A stretch of 64,000 nucleotides of DNA from Clostridiaceae bacterium (GTDB lineage Bacteria > Bacillota_I > Bacilli_A > Erysipelotrichales > Coprobacillaceae). The number at the start of each line of letters is the position of its first letter. Within the stretch, counting starts at the first letter, position 1. The notes under the pieces are model-generated. The model saw nothing but the letters and a program-made list of their open reading frames with translations, was not told the DNA's origin and ran no database searches. The position numbers were made by a program, and so were the translations under genes. The stretch spans positions 62,001 through 126,000 of the forward strand of contig CABJAS010000003.1 of NCBI GenBank assembly GCA_902363625.1. The letters run 5' to 3'. Of this stretch, positions 9,877 to 17,957 are shown piece after piece.

Positions 9877-10490
9877 CTTGTATTCCTCCTTCGGAAATCA
9901 CAGTTTTCTTTCAGCGTGCAGCTTCTGCATGTTTTTTTATGATTAGAATCACCGATTCCGATAATTCCAATCATTGATTTTTGTGGGATCATCAAGTCAC
10001 TCTCACTCAATTCTACCCCTATTTTTTTATGAATCTCCAAGACCTTAGCTATCCTTCGATTGATGGATAAAGGCGTTTGTTCATACCCAGGACAAAAGCG
10101 ATAAGTGCGCTGATTTAGATTAAAGCTTTTTTCAAATGCATCGCATTGTGCTTCTACATAAGCACTGCCAATAGCATCCATTACGATCATTCTTGCCTGA
10201 TCAAACTTCCCATAATAACGTATTCGGCGCTCTAATCCGGCACCTAAAGTACAGGCAATAAGAATACATTGAGAACAGTTTTCCAGCAAACCATTCAACG
10301 CCGGATAGTCTAAATTCAAATCAATCGCAGGAATAGATAACGGCTGATGAGCTAATGTAAAGGTTTCATACACCGCTTTAAAGTCTGCGTACTTTTCCAC
10401 TTCTTTCGTGCATTCCTCCATCATCGCTTCCATTTCCGGTGTAATGGTTTGCGTCATATAGCCTAAATATTTTAAAGCCTGTTCATTCAT
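9858..10490 (-). CDS. Stand-alone methionine synthase reactivation-domain protein
   Basis: A 210-residue protein resembling the vitamin B12-dependent methionine synthase activation domain. The RFCPGYEQTPL stretch (near residue 132) matches the R-x-x-x-G-Y signature that binds AdoMet in that domain. The C-terminal 30 residues add a Cys cluster (CRSCTLKENC plus a last Cys), a plausible metal or iron-sulfur site not found in the E. coli domain. It overlaps metF by 4 bp (ATGA) and metH by 19 bp. Taken with the short MetH, the natural inference is a split methionine synthase in which this protein re-methylates oxidised cobalamin. The electron donor is unknown. Confidence 0.82.
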   Translation of the reverse strand: MNEQALKYLGYMTQTITPEMEAMMEECTKEVEKYADFKAVYETFTLAHQPLSIPAIDLNLDYPALNGLLENCSQCILIACTLGAGLERRIRYYGKFDQARMIVMDAIGSAYVEAQCDAFEKSFNLNQRTYRFCPGYEQTPLSINRRIAKVLEIHKKIGVELSESDLMIPQKSMIGIIGIGDSNHKKTCRSCTLKENCDFRRRNTRCYKID

Positions 10491-11377
10491 GGATTCATTC
10501 CTTTTAAAACCTCTGGGATTGCCTCAAAAATACTCTTGGCAATTCTTGGTTTGTTCATTGTATAAATATGAATCCCATCTACTCCATTAGTAATGAGATC
10601 TAAAATCTGCATAGTCGCATACTGTACGCCGATTTCACGCATGGCTTTTGGATTATCACGATAGCGTTCGATCATCGTTGAAAGATCATAAGGGATATTG
10701 CAGCCGCATAGTTTCGCTGTATGAAGCAGTCCTTTAGCGTTTGTCACCGGCATAATCCCAGCCAAAACAGGAACCTCAATGCCTCTTTTGCGAATTTCCT
10801 TTACTAAACGATAATAATAGTGATTGTCAAAGAATATCTGAGTAATCAGATATTTTGCCCCCGCTTCTACTTTTTTAACTAAATTCTCCAAGTCACGTTC
10901 AAAACTGTCCGCTTCCTGATGCACCTCCGGATAACATGCCCCACTCAAACAAAAGGCATCCCCAAATTCTTCATGAATATATTGACTAAGATCACTCGCA
11001 TACATAAAATCCGGCTGTTCTGCTCGTTTAAACTCCGGATCTGCAGGATAATCTCCTCTTAAAGACAGAATATTTTCAATATGGTTATCTTGCAGTTCTT
11101 TGCAGATTGTCTTAATTTCTTCTTTGGTAGAAGTAATGCAGCTTAAATGAGCCACTGCTTCAATATGATATTCATTTTTTATTTTAGAAGCAATCTCCAC
11201 CGTTTTTCCTTTAGAGCTTCCTCCAGCTCCGTATGTCACTGAAATAAAATCAGGATTTAAATGAGATAATTCATCAATCGTACGATAAATGGAGTCGATA
11301 TTTCCGTCCTGATTTTTAGGTGGGAAAATCTCAAACGAGATGGTTGCTTTCTTTTTTAATAGTTCATCAATTTTCAT
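10487..11377 (-). CDS. metF: 5,10-methylenetetrahydrofolate reductase
   Basis: Reduces methylene-THF to methyl-THF, the methyl donor used by MetH downstream. The 296 residues match the usual length. Family features visible are the opening SFEIFPPKN with the catalytic Glu, SVTYGAGGSS, HLSCI, LSLRGDYP (FAD contact), ITQIFFDN and PVLAGIMPV. It lies second in the operon, 12 bp after the HAD gene and overlapping the reactivation gene by 4 bp. I looked for a SAM or cobalamin riboswitch ahead of the operon and saw none. Confidence 0.96.
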   Translation of the reverse strand: MKIDELLKKKATISFEIFPPKNQDGNIDSIYRTIDELSHLNPDFISVTYGAGGSSKGKTVEIASKIKNEYHIEAVAHLSCITSTKEEIKTICKELQDNHIENILSLRGDYPADPEFKRAEQPDFMYASDLSQYIHEEFGDAFCLSGACYPEVHQEADSFERDLENLVKKVEAGAKYLITQIFFDNHYYYRLVKEIRKRGIEVPVLAGIMPVTNAKGLLHTAKLCGCNIPYDLSTMIERYRDNPKAMREIGVQYATMQILDLITNGVDGIHIYTMNKPRIAKSIFEAIPEVLKGMNP

Positions 11378-11389
11378 ACAAATTCCTTT

Positions 11390-12154
11390 CTAATCAATCC
11401 AGCCAAAATGCTGACATGCATGCTCAATCCCATTTTCTTTATTGGATTTTGTAATGTATGTCGCAATTTCTTTTAATTCATCGATAGCGTTGCCCATTGC
11501 GATAGACATCGGTGCTTGCTTAAACATGGTGTAGTCGTTATGACCATCACCAAATACAACGATATCTTCCTCATTTCCGCCAACCAGCTTAACAAGATCC
11601 ACAATACCGTGATATTTATCATCCGGTTCTACGATAATGCCATCCGGACGATAACGCATATACCCCAATGTTTTCAAATGCTTTAGCTTTGATTCTTCCT
11701 CTTGTGTCATCGTGATGTAAATTTTATAGATTTCTTTGAGCTGATGAAAATCCATATTGGGATCCACAATAATCTCACACCAATCCGCCTCTTCTTTAGG
11801 CGGTGTTTTAGTATAGTGAGCAGGCGTATCATCAATCACGACTTCCACATGAAAGCCACCTGCTAATGCCTCATCAATAATCAATAAAGCCTTTTGTCGA
11901 TCTAATGGGTGAATCCATTGCACATTTCCATCGATCGTGATGCCATTTCCACCATCATGAACAAGATTGAGAATTCCTGTTTCTTCTGCGGCATCCATCG
12001 CCATCCAATGTGCCCTTCCGGTTGCAATCGCAACAAAATGACCATTTTCCTGAAGTTTCTTTAAAGCACGTCGAGTCGAAGGAAGAATAACCCCGCCTGG
12101 ATTGTCATTGGTTAAAGTCCCATCAATATCAAAAAACATATATTTCTTTTTCAT
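11390..12154 (-). CDS. HAD-superfamily Cof-type phosphatase
   Basis: A 254-residue haloacid dehalogenase-like hydrolase of the Cof/YidA class, cytoplasmic. Motif I is FFDIDGTLTND with both catalytic Asp; motif II is AIATGRAH; motif IV is VVFGDGHNDYTMF. The cap between residues 85 and 185 defines sugar-phosphate or cofactor-like substrates in this class, not predictable here. I start at ATG 12154 because AAGGAG sits just upstream; the longer frame to 12196 has no such site. It leads the metF-metH operon, perhaps only by shared promoter. It is closely similar to the gene at 23511-24284, sharing MGNAIDELK and an ending in A-C-x-H-F-x-x-I-D. Confidence 0.88.
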   Translation of the reverse strand: MKKKYMFFDIDGTLTNDNPGGVILPSTRRALKKLQENGHFVAIATGRAHWMAMDAAEETGILNLVHDGGNGITIDGNVQWIHPLDRQKALLIIDEALAGGFHVEVVIDDTPAHYTKTPPKEEADWCEIIVDPNMDFHQLKEIYKIYITMTQEEESKLKHLKTLGYMRYRPDGIIVEPDDKYHGIVDLVKLVGGNEEDIVVFGDGHNDYTMFKQAPMSIAMGNAIDELKEIATYITKSNKENGIEHACQHFGWID

Positions 12155-12206
12155 AAAATTCTCCTTATTATTGAACCATATTTTTTTAGTCTTCACAATA
12201 TTTATA

Positions 12207-12212
12207 ATTATA
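12207..12212 (-). promoter_or_regulatory. -10 element ahead of the methionine operon
   Basis: TATAAT on the minus strand, about 53 bp before the HAD start codon. The -35 region 17 bp upstream (TATGAC) is a weak match, so only the -10 is asserted. No riboswitch-like fold is seen between it and the start. Confidence 0.45.
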
Positions 12213-12253
12213 CCAAAAATGTGTTACAAGTCATAGTTTTTTACTATATCAAG

Positions 12254-12277
12254 CAAAAAAACACCTTAGAAGGTGTT
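12254..12277 (-). terminator. Terminator after the polysaccharide deacetylase gene
   Basis: On the minus strand a 7-bp stem AACACCT/AGGTGTT with a 4-base loop is followed by seven T. The stop codon of the deacetylase gene touches the hairpin. Confidence 0.85.
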
Positions 12278-13679
12278 AGTTATAAATACGATGATGGGCG
12301 GTTGGCGAAGTATCTTCTAAAGCTTTAAAGACATAACCGCGATCTTGGTAATACTGAATAATTGATGACAAGGCTTTAACACTTTCTGTACTCCCACGCC
12401 CATCATGCATCAGCATAACAATACGTGTGATGCCATCCCCGCTTTCGACTGCACGTGTGATCATATCCTGAGCCGTCAGTCCGGCATTACCATCGCCAAT
12501 ATCGGCATTCCAGTCATAATAAATCATCCCATTGCGATTTGAGTAATCACTTAGTCGGGAAATAATGCCTTTATTATAATGACTGCTGACCGTGTTGCTG
12601 CTCCCTCCGGGAAAACGAAAGATGTTCGGACGATAGCCAATCTGTGCTTCTACCACATCGGTAATTTTATTTAAATCTTCAATATAGGCCTCATCACTTG
12701 AATAAATCTTATCATAATCATGACAATACGTATGCATGCCGATGGCATGTCCCTGATCATATGCCTCTTTAATATAGCTGTAATATTCCGGACACATACC
12801 GGTAACAAAGAAAGTAGCTTTAGCGTTATAGCGTTTAAGAATCGATAGGATTTCCGGAGTATTAAAGCTAGGACCATCATCAATCGTTAAATACACCACT
12901 TTTTGTGCATCTTTGACTTTCGTAATTTCAATCTCACGAGTATAGACCGCCTCGTTTCCCTGACGATCTTTAGCCGTATAATAAATTTCATAGTTACCTG
13001 GGACACTTTCTCTGACTTTACTGAAATCTGCCGTAAATTCGGGATCAGGGTCTTGATTGTCGATTGCTTTTACCCCTTCATAGTAATTGATGGGACTGCT
13101 GGCAGGTGCCGTCATTTTGCTTAGTCCCTGCATGACCGGCGGTGTTCCATCTTTCTTTTCAATATGAATCACTGTCTCCTTGATTACCTGATTATCCCAC
13201 TCATCAGTAACAATGACTTTTACTGTATAATCCCCTAACTCACTAAAATCATAGTCCTGGTCAAACGTCACTGTCGTCGCTGAATCATCATGAATACTTT
13301 CAATAAGTTCCTCAGGAAGAACAGACTCCCCCTGAATAAAAGTTGCTTCTTTCAGCGTCACTTCCGGTATTAAGCGATCCACAACGAAAACACGCAGTAC
13401 ATCCTGCTTATCTTCAAACGTATATGTAAGTTCATATTCGCCTAATTGATCTGTATGGATCTCCCCCGCAATATTTACATCTTTATTTTGATAAATCTGT
13501 CTTAAATAACTTTTAGAATCAAAAGTTTCATGTATACATAGTTCTACTTTTGATGTTGTGAGAAGTTTATTCTTTTTTAATAAAAATATAGATACGCCAG
13601 CCACTGAAGCTATTAAAATAACCGCAATACTTCCAATCAACATTGCCAGACGCATTTTTCTTATTTTTCTTTTAGCCAT
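12276..13679 (-). CDS. Membrane-anchored polysaccharide deacetylase with Ig-like repeats
   Basis: A 467-residue envelope enzyme. One N-terminal membrane segment (residues about 9-33) is followed by two or three bacterial Ig-like repeats (about 45-245; repeats of LGEYELTY, LGDYTVKV and PGNYEIYY) that should hold the enzyme off the membrane. The C-terminal NodB domain (about 255-455) has TIDDGPS (metal Asp), HTYCHD (two His ligands), RFPGGSS and the final MLMHDG. It should remove N-acetyl groups from peptidoglycan or another glycan, as PgdA-type enzymes do. ATG 13679 is chosen because AGGTGG precedes it; the ATG at 13697 lies before that site. It is monocistronic. Confidence 0.9.
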   Translation of the reverse strand: MAKRKIRKMRLAMLIGSIAVILIASVAGVSIFLLKKNKLLTTSKVELCIHETFDSKSYLRQIYQNKDVNIAGEIHTDQLGEYELTYTFEDKQDVLRVFVVDRLIPEVTLKEATFIQGESVLPEELIESIHDDSATTVTFDQDYDFSELGDYTVKVIVTDEWDNQVIKETVIHIEKKDGTPPVMQGLSKMTAPASSPINYYEGVKAIDNQDPDPEFTADFSKVRESVPGNYEIYYTAKDRQGNEAVYTREIEITKVKDAQKVVYLTIDDGPSFNTPEILSILKRYNAKATFFVTGMCPEYYSYIKEAYDQGHAIGMHTYCHDYDKIYSSDEAYIEDLNKITDVVEAQIGYRPNIFRFPGGSSNTVSSHYNKGIISRLSDYSNRNGMIYYDWNADIGDGNAGLTAQDMITRAVESGDGITRIVMLMHDGRGSTESVKALSSIIQYYQDRGYVFKALEDTSPTAHHRIYN

Positions 13680-13725
13680 TTTACCACCTATTATCATTCT
13701 ATGCTTAGAACCTGTTGCACATTCA

Positions 13726-13754
13726 TTGTCTTTTTTTCTTATTGACTATATAAT
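13726..13754 (+). promoter_or_regulatory. Promoter of the peroxiredoxin gene
   Basis: TTGTCT (13726-13731), a 17-bp spacer and TATAAT (13749-13754) precede the bcp ribosome binding site (AGGAGG). Confidence 0.65.
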
Positions 13755-13778
13755 AATTTCTATACAGGAGGTTACAAC

Positions 13779-14240
13779 ATGTTGCAAATTGGAGATCAAA
13801 TCCCATCTTTAGATTATCAGTTAGATAATGGAGACACTGGCAATCTGCATGATTTATTGGGAAAGAAAAGCATATTATTTTTTTATCCAAAAGATTCTAC
13901 ACCGGGCTGTACGAAAGAAGCCTGCTCAATTAATGATCATTATCAGCTTTTGAAAGATCTTGGTTATACTATTTTAGGAATCAGTCCGCAAAACGCCAAA
14001 TCAAAAGCTAAATTTAAAGAAAAGAACCACTTAACGCTTGATTTTATCTGTGATGAAGATACTTCGATCGCTCAGGCATTTGGAGTTTGGCAAGAGAAAA
14101 AACTATACGGTAAAACCTATATGGGTGTGGTACGAACAACTTTTGTCGTAGACGAATCAGGAATGATTACACATCTTTTCAACAAAGTCAAAGTGGCAAC
14201 CCACGGACAAGACTTATATGAAACACTGAAAGAGGGATAG
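13779..14240 (+). CDS. bcp: Thiol peroxidase, Bcp-type peroxiredoxin
   Basis: Reduces hydrogen peroxide and organic hydroperoxides with thiol electrons in the cytosol. The 153 residues match Bcp/PrxQ. The active-site segment PKDSTPGCTKEAC holds peroxidatic Cys44 and the resolving Cys49 five residues later, the 2-Cys PrxQ arrangement. Thr41 and the conserved Arg in VVRTTFVVD complete the site. AGGAGG precedes ATG 13779. It is single-gene, with its own promoter, and shares a terminator with the convergent HAD gene. Confidence 0.93.
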   Translation: MLQIGDQIPSLDYQLDNGDTGNLHDLLGKKSILFFYPKDSTPGCTKEACSINDHYQLLKDLGYTILGISPQNAKSKAKFKEKNHLTLDFICDEDTSIAQAFGVWQEKKLYGKTYMGVVRTTFVVDESGMITHLFNKVKVATHGQDLYETLKEG

Positions 14241-14254
14241 CACTATCCCTCTTT
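14229..14254. terminator. Shared bidirectional terminator containing both stop codons
   Basis: AAAGAGGGATAG (14229-14240) is perfectly complementary to CTATCCCTCTTT (14243-14254) across only two bases. The hairpin carries the TAG stops of both bcp and the convergent HAD gene. Confidence 0.85.
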
Positions 14255-15055
14255 TAATATGTGTTCATTAATAAATACGGCTATTCCATCTTCATTATTG
14301 CTTTTTGTAATATAATCCGCAATCTCTTTAACAATTGGATTCCCATTTGCCATGCAGACACCGACACCACAGTCACGAATCATTTCCAAATCATTTAACT
14401 CGTCACCAAAAACACATACATTTTCAAGTGTAAATCCATGATTTTTGGCAATACGTTCAATACCAAAGCTTTTAGATACATGGGGTTCTAAAAATTCAAA
14501 AAGTTCCTTTGTGCTGCGCACTCCACGGTAACGCGGATCAGGATGGGCTAAGCAATATTTTTCTACTTCATCAATAACTTCCGGTACCCCCATTGCCAGC
14601 ATCTTCGTTGCATTGGTACTGGTATAAGCAGATAAGTCATCGACACATAATTTCAGCTTATTATTTTTAGCGATTCCATTAGATACTCTGTCATCACGTG
14701 TCACGTGATATTCATAGTCATCAAAAATACCAAAGCTAATATCGAAGTCTTTATAGGTATTCATGATATCTTTTAGAATAGATCCTTCTACTAAATGTGA
14801 ACGCTCTTCTTTATCTAATGCGTAATCAAAATATTGGGAACCATTAAATCCCATCAAAATATCAGTATAGGCTTCTACTCCCCAATCACCTAACAACTGT
14901 TTAACGGCAATCGGAGAACGCCCTGTCGCAATTCCAAACAGGATGCCGTGTTCTTTTAATTTACTAATAGCTTCTAAGGTTGCCGGGGTAATCTTTCGAT
15001 GGTCATCCAGTAAAGTTCCATCAATATCGCACAATATCATTTTAACGTCTTTCAT
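14243..15055 (-). CDS. HAD-superfamily Cof-type phosphatase
   Basis: A 270-residue Cof-type hydrolase. Motif I is LCDIDGTLLDD, motif II GIATGRSP, and motif IV CVFGDELNDLEM. The cap spans about residues 85-190. It should dephosphorylate a small phosphorylated metabolite in the cytosol; the substrate cannot be assigned. It is more distant from the other two HAD genes of the window than they are from each other. GGTGG precedes the ATG. It is a single gene ending in the terminator shared with bcp. Confidence 0.88.
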   Translation of the reverse strand: MKDVKMILCDIDGTLLDDHRKITPATLEAISKLKEHGILFGIATGRSPIAVKQLLGDWGVEAYTDILMGFNGSQYFDYALDKEERSHLVEGSILKDIMNTYKDFDISFGIFDDYEYHVTRDDRVSNGIAKNNKLKLCVDDLSAYTSTNATKMLAMGVPEVIDEVEKYCLAHPDPRYRGVRSTKELFEFLEPHVSKSFGIERIAKNHGFTLENVCVFGDELNDLEMIRDCGVGVCMANGNPIVKEIADYITKSNNEDGIAVFINEHILKEG

Positions 15056-15116
15056 ATTTCCACCTCGGTCTAATCGTAACAGAATTTTATATAATTCTGG
15101 CTTTATTTCCGGATAT

Positions 15117-15141
15117 GAAAAAAGGTTCTGAAAACGAACCT
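15117..15141 (-). terminator. Terminator of the dap operon
   Basis: On the minus strand AGGTTC and GAACCT enclose a 7-base loop, followed by six T. It directly follows the amidohydrolase stop codon. Confidence 0.75.
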
Positions 15142-16261
15142 ATAATTCAATATTTTGAATAAGCGCAATATACGTTTCTAACCCTCTCATCAGATATTTT
15201 TCATCAAAATTAAATGTCTCTATATGAAGTCCGCTGTGATGTGTAGGCGTCCCAACTCCGACATAGAAAAATATTCCCGGGACTATAGTCTGATAGAAAG
15301 AGAAGTCTTCTGCTAACATTAGCGGATCTTTTAATTCGATATCCCCGTCTTGAAAGGCGATCGATTTAAACTGCTGATAAAGAGAGGAATCGTTAAGAAC
15401 CGGCGGATACATCGGATCACAAACACATTCAATCTGGCAGCCATAGATATTTTCCATTGAGGCATTGATCTTTTTGATCTGTGAACTAATTTCTTTAAAA
15501 ACATCATCGCTGTAAGTACGCACGGTACCATGCATCGTTGTTTTGTTGGCAACAATATTATTAGCACTTCCGCCTTCAATCATGCCAATATGGAGAAGTC
15601 CCTGCTCTAAAGGGGAGATCGATGTTACTTTAATACTCTTATACAGACCAATCAGTTGACTGGCAATCATGATCGTATCAATGCCTTGATGATACAAACC
15701 TGCATGAGAACTCTGACCGCGAACAGTCACATGCAGTTCTCCGCATTCTGCCATTAACGGTCCTTGGCGGCAGGCAAGCTTCCCAGCCGGAATGTCCGGC
15801 ATTAAATGCAAACCGAAAATGCCTTTCACATGATACTTTTCTAAGATGCCTGCTTTAACCAAAAGTCCTGCACCACCGGGAGATTCTTCTGCCGGCTGAA
15901 AAATCAGCAGTACATTATAACGCAATTCATTCTTGTGATCTTTCAGCCACTCAGCAAAACCTAGCAACGTTGCCATATGCCCATCGTGACCGCAGGCATG
16001 CATACAACCCAAATGCTCAGATTTAAAAGGAATTGTATTCTTTTCCACAATATTTAAAGCATCAATATCACTGCGAAAAGCCATTGTTTCAGATTGATGA
16101 GCATCGATATATACCAACGTTCCGGTGTCCAAAATTGCTTCATAAGCATATCCCATCATTGTTAACTGCTGACGTAAATACTGGGCAGTTTTATACTCTT
16201 TCAACCCGATCTCGGGAATGCGATGCAGCTGCTGTCGCCAATGCTTGATCCGTTCCTCCAT
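15140..16261 (-). CDS. dapL: M20 amidohydrolase, probable N-acetyldiaminopimelate deacetylase
   Basis: A 373-residue M20D family amidohydrolase. Metal-binding features visible are the Cys/His pair in MHACGHDGH, Glu-Glu in QPAEESPGG, His in IFGLHLMP and the late His in THHSGLH. By family alone it could cleave N-acyl amino acids, but it lies 16 bp after dapH and downstream of dapF. This strongly supports removal of the acetyl group from N-acetyl-LL-diaminopimelate. The start ATG 16261 follows AGAGG. It is last in the operon and has its own terminator. Confidence 0.85.
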   Translation of the reverse strand: MEERIKHWRQQLHRIPEIGLKEYKTAQYLRQQLTMMGYAYEAILDTGTLVYIDAHQSETMAFRSDIDALNIVEKNTIPFKSEHLGCMHACGHDGHMATLLGFAEWLKDHKNELRYNVLLIFQPAEESPGGAGLLVKAGILEKYHVKGIFGLHLMPDIPAGKLACRQGPLMAECGELHVTVRGQSSHAGLYHQGIDTIMIASQLIGLYKSIKVTSISPLEQGLLHIGMIEGGSANNIVANKTTMHGTVRTYSDDVFKEISSQIKKINASMENIYGCQIECVCDPMYPPVLNDSSLYQQFKSIAFQDGDIELKDPLMLAEDFSFYQTIVPGIFFYVGVGTPTHHSGLHIETFNFDEKYLMRGLETYIALIQNIEL

Positions 16262-16277
16262 TTTACTTAACCTCTTT

Positions 16278-16985
16278 CTATAGTTGTCTTAAATCATCTA
16301 ACAGCTGGGTTTTACTCAAAGTTTTCTCATCTTTATGAGCCTTAATGATCTTTGCCGGATTTCCGGCTACTACTGCTCCGCTGGGAACATCATTTAGTAC
16401 GATGGCTCCTGCTCCGACAATGGCTCCCTTACCGATATGTACACCTTCCACAACAACCGCATTTGCACCAATCATGACATCATCCTCAATGATGACCGGC
16501 ATTGCACTAGGCGGTTCAATAACGCCTGCCAACACAGTTCCGGCACCGATATGACAACGTTTCCCAACTTCTACACGTCCGCCTAAAACAGCTCCCATAT
16601 CAATCATCGTATTTTCACCGATCTTACAGCCAATATTAATGATTGCCCCCATCATAATCACAGCTTGATCGCCAATGGTTACATGGTCACGAATAATGGC
16701 TCCCGGTTCAATTCGAGCGTTAATTGAAGTAATATCTAATAAATCAATAGCACTATTGCGGCGGTCACATTCCATATAAGAATCCGTGATTTTATCTTTG
16801 TTTGCCTGCAAATAAGCACTGACATCCTCCTGATCACCGATCAGCAAGCAGCTCTCTTCATTTCCAAATATTTTCAGATGTGAATCTTTTGGTAAATGGG
16901 TTCCGTTAATATACACCTTGATAGGTGTTTTTTTCTTTGCTTCCTTAATATATTGAATAATCTGTTCTGCACTGTTGTAGTCCAT
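16278..16985 (-). CDS. dapH: Tetrahydrodipicolinate N-acetyltransferase
   Basis: Transfers acetyl from acetyl-CoA to tetrahydrodipicolinate, opening the acetylase branch of diaminopimelate and lysine synthesis. The 235 residues match DapH: an N-terminal domain (1-85) and then left-handed beta-helix hexapeptide repeats (about 90-210; [20 protein letters not shown] is the first run), with [17 protein letters not shown] and the PAKII end. I place the start at ATG 16985 rather than 16988 because AGGAGG ends only a few bases upstream, inside the dapF stop region. It lies 10 bp after dapF. Confidence 0.95.
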   Translation of the reverse strand: MDYNSAEQIIQYIKEAKKKTPIKVYINGTHLPKDSHLKIFGNEESCLLIGDQEDVSAYLQANKDKITDSYMECDRRNSAIDLLDITSINARIEPGAIIRDHVTIGDQAVIMMGAIINIGCKIGENTMIDMGAVLGGRVEVGKRCHIGAGTVLAGVIEPPSAMPVIIEDDVMIGANAVVVEGVHIGKGAIVGAGAIVLNDVPSGAVVAGNPAKIIKAHKDEKTLSKTQLLDDLRQL

Positions 16986-16995
16986 CATTTTCCTC

Positions 16996-17823
16996 CTAAT
17001 CAATTTCTCCTTGATAAACGCTTACCGCCGGACCGCTCATATAGACATGATTGTCTTTTGCCCATTCAATATCCAAATCACCGCCTAATAGCTGCACGGT
17101 TATTTTTCTTTTGCGGTTGGATAAAAGCATTGCTGCCACGGCAGAGGCGCAAGCTCCGGTTCCGCACGCCTGCGTTTCTTTTGAGCCTCTTTCCCAGACT
17201 CTCATTTTAATCGTTTCTTCATCTATTAATTCAACGAATTCGGTATTCACCGATTCTGGGAAATAGTGGCTATGTTCAAAGTATGGTCCAATTTTATCTA
17301 AATTCATACCCATAACATCGTTTACAAAGATAACACAGTGGGGATTCCCCATCGAAAGACATGTGACTTGATAAGTAACGTGATTAATAGTAAGCGGCGC
17401 ATCGATCATCCGTGAATATTCTAAGGCGACCGGAATCTTTGAACATTCAAAGATCGGTTCTCCCATATCTACTTTAGCGGACAACACCTCTCCATTCACA
17501 ATATCAAGATAGACGATCTTGTTTCCGCCCAACGTTTCAACTGTGATTCGCTCCTTGTTTGTCAAACCATGGTCGTAGACAAACTTAGCGAAACAGCGAA
17601 TGCCATTGCCGCACATTTTGCCTTCACTTCCATCTTTATTAAACATTCGCATCTTAAAATCACAATGTTCTGAAGCTAAAATCACGATCATACCGTCCGA
17701 TCCTACACCAGTATGGCGATCACTGATTTTTTGAATGTATTCCCTGTCATAGCAGACATCCTCGCTAATCCCATTTACATAGATATAGTCATTGCCAATT
17801 CCATGCATTTTTGTAAACTTCAC
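16996..17823 (-). CDS. dapF: Diaminopimelate epimerase
   Basis: Converts LL- to meso-diaminopimelate, the cell-wall cross-linker and lysine precursor. The 275 residues are typical. Both catalytic Cys are in context: [11 protein letters not shown] (near residue 75) and [11 protein letters not shown] (near residue 218). The N-terminal MHGIGNDYI is the family signature. Translation starts with GTG at 17823, with GGAGG eight bases upstream. It is first in a three-gene operon with dapH and the M20 deacetylase. The promoter lies beside an inverted repeat shared with the divergent M18 aminopeptidase gene. Confidence 0.96.
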   Translation of the reverse strand: MKFTKMHGIGNDYIYVNGISEDVCYDREYIQKISDRHTGVGSDGMIVILASEHCDFKMRMFNKDGSEGKMCGNGIRCFAKFVYDHGLTNKERITVETLGGNKIVYLDIVNGEVLSAKVDMGEPIFECSKIPVALEYSRMIDAPLTINHVTYQVTCLSMGNPHCVIFVNDVMGMNLDKIGPYFEHSHYFPESVNTEFVELIDEETIKMRVWERGSKETQACGTGACASAVAAMLLSNRKRKITVQLLGGDLDIEWAKDNHVYMSGPAVSVYQGEID

Positions 17824-17874
17824 ACGCTTATCCTCCGATGAACATAAATTACTTTTTTCTTTGTGTTATTATAT

Positions 17875-17900
17875 TATATTTGTTGCAAAAAACAAATATA
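17875..17900. promoter_or_regulatory. Inverted repeat between dapF and the M18 aminopeptidase gene
   Basis: TATATTTGTT (17875-17884) and AACAAATATA (17891-17900) are perfect 10-bp arms around GCAAAA. The minus-strand dapF promoter (TTGTTT with TATAAT 16 bp away) overlaps it, and the plus-strand TATAAT at 17927 lies close by. It is a candidate operator; no regulator is identified. Confidence 0.5.
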
Positions 17901-17923
17901 AAGAATTATTTTTTTATGTTCTA

Positions 17924-17932
17924 TGCTATAAT
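17924..17932 (+). promoter_or_regulatory. Extended -10 promoter of the M18 aminopeptidase gene
   Basis: TGCTATAAT fits the extended -10 form TG-N-TATAAT. No good -35 is seen, which such promoters do not require. It lies about 25 bp before the start codon. Confidence 0.55.
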
Positions 17933-17957
17933 AGGGGACATATAAGGAGGATAAAGA

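Noticed and set aside
12155..12275. SAM or cobalamin riboswitch ahead of the methionine operon
   Set aside because: The leader is too short and contains no conserved core motif of either class.
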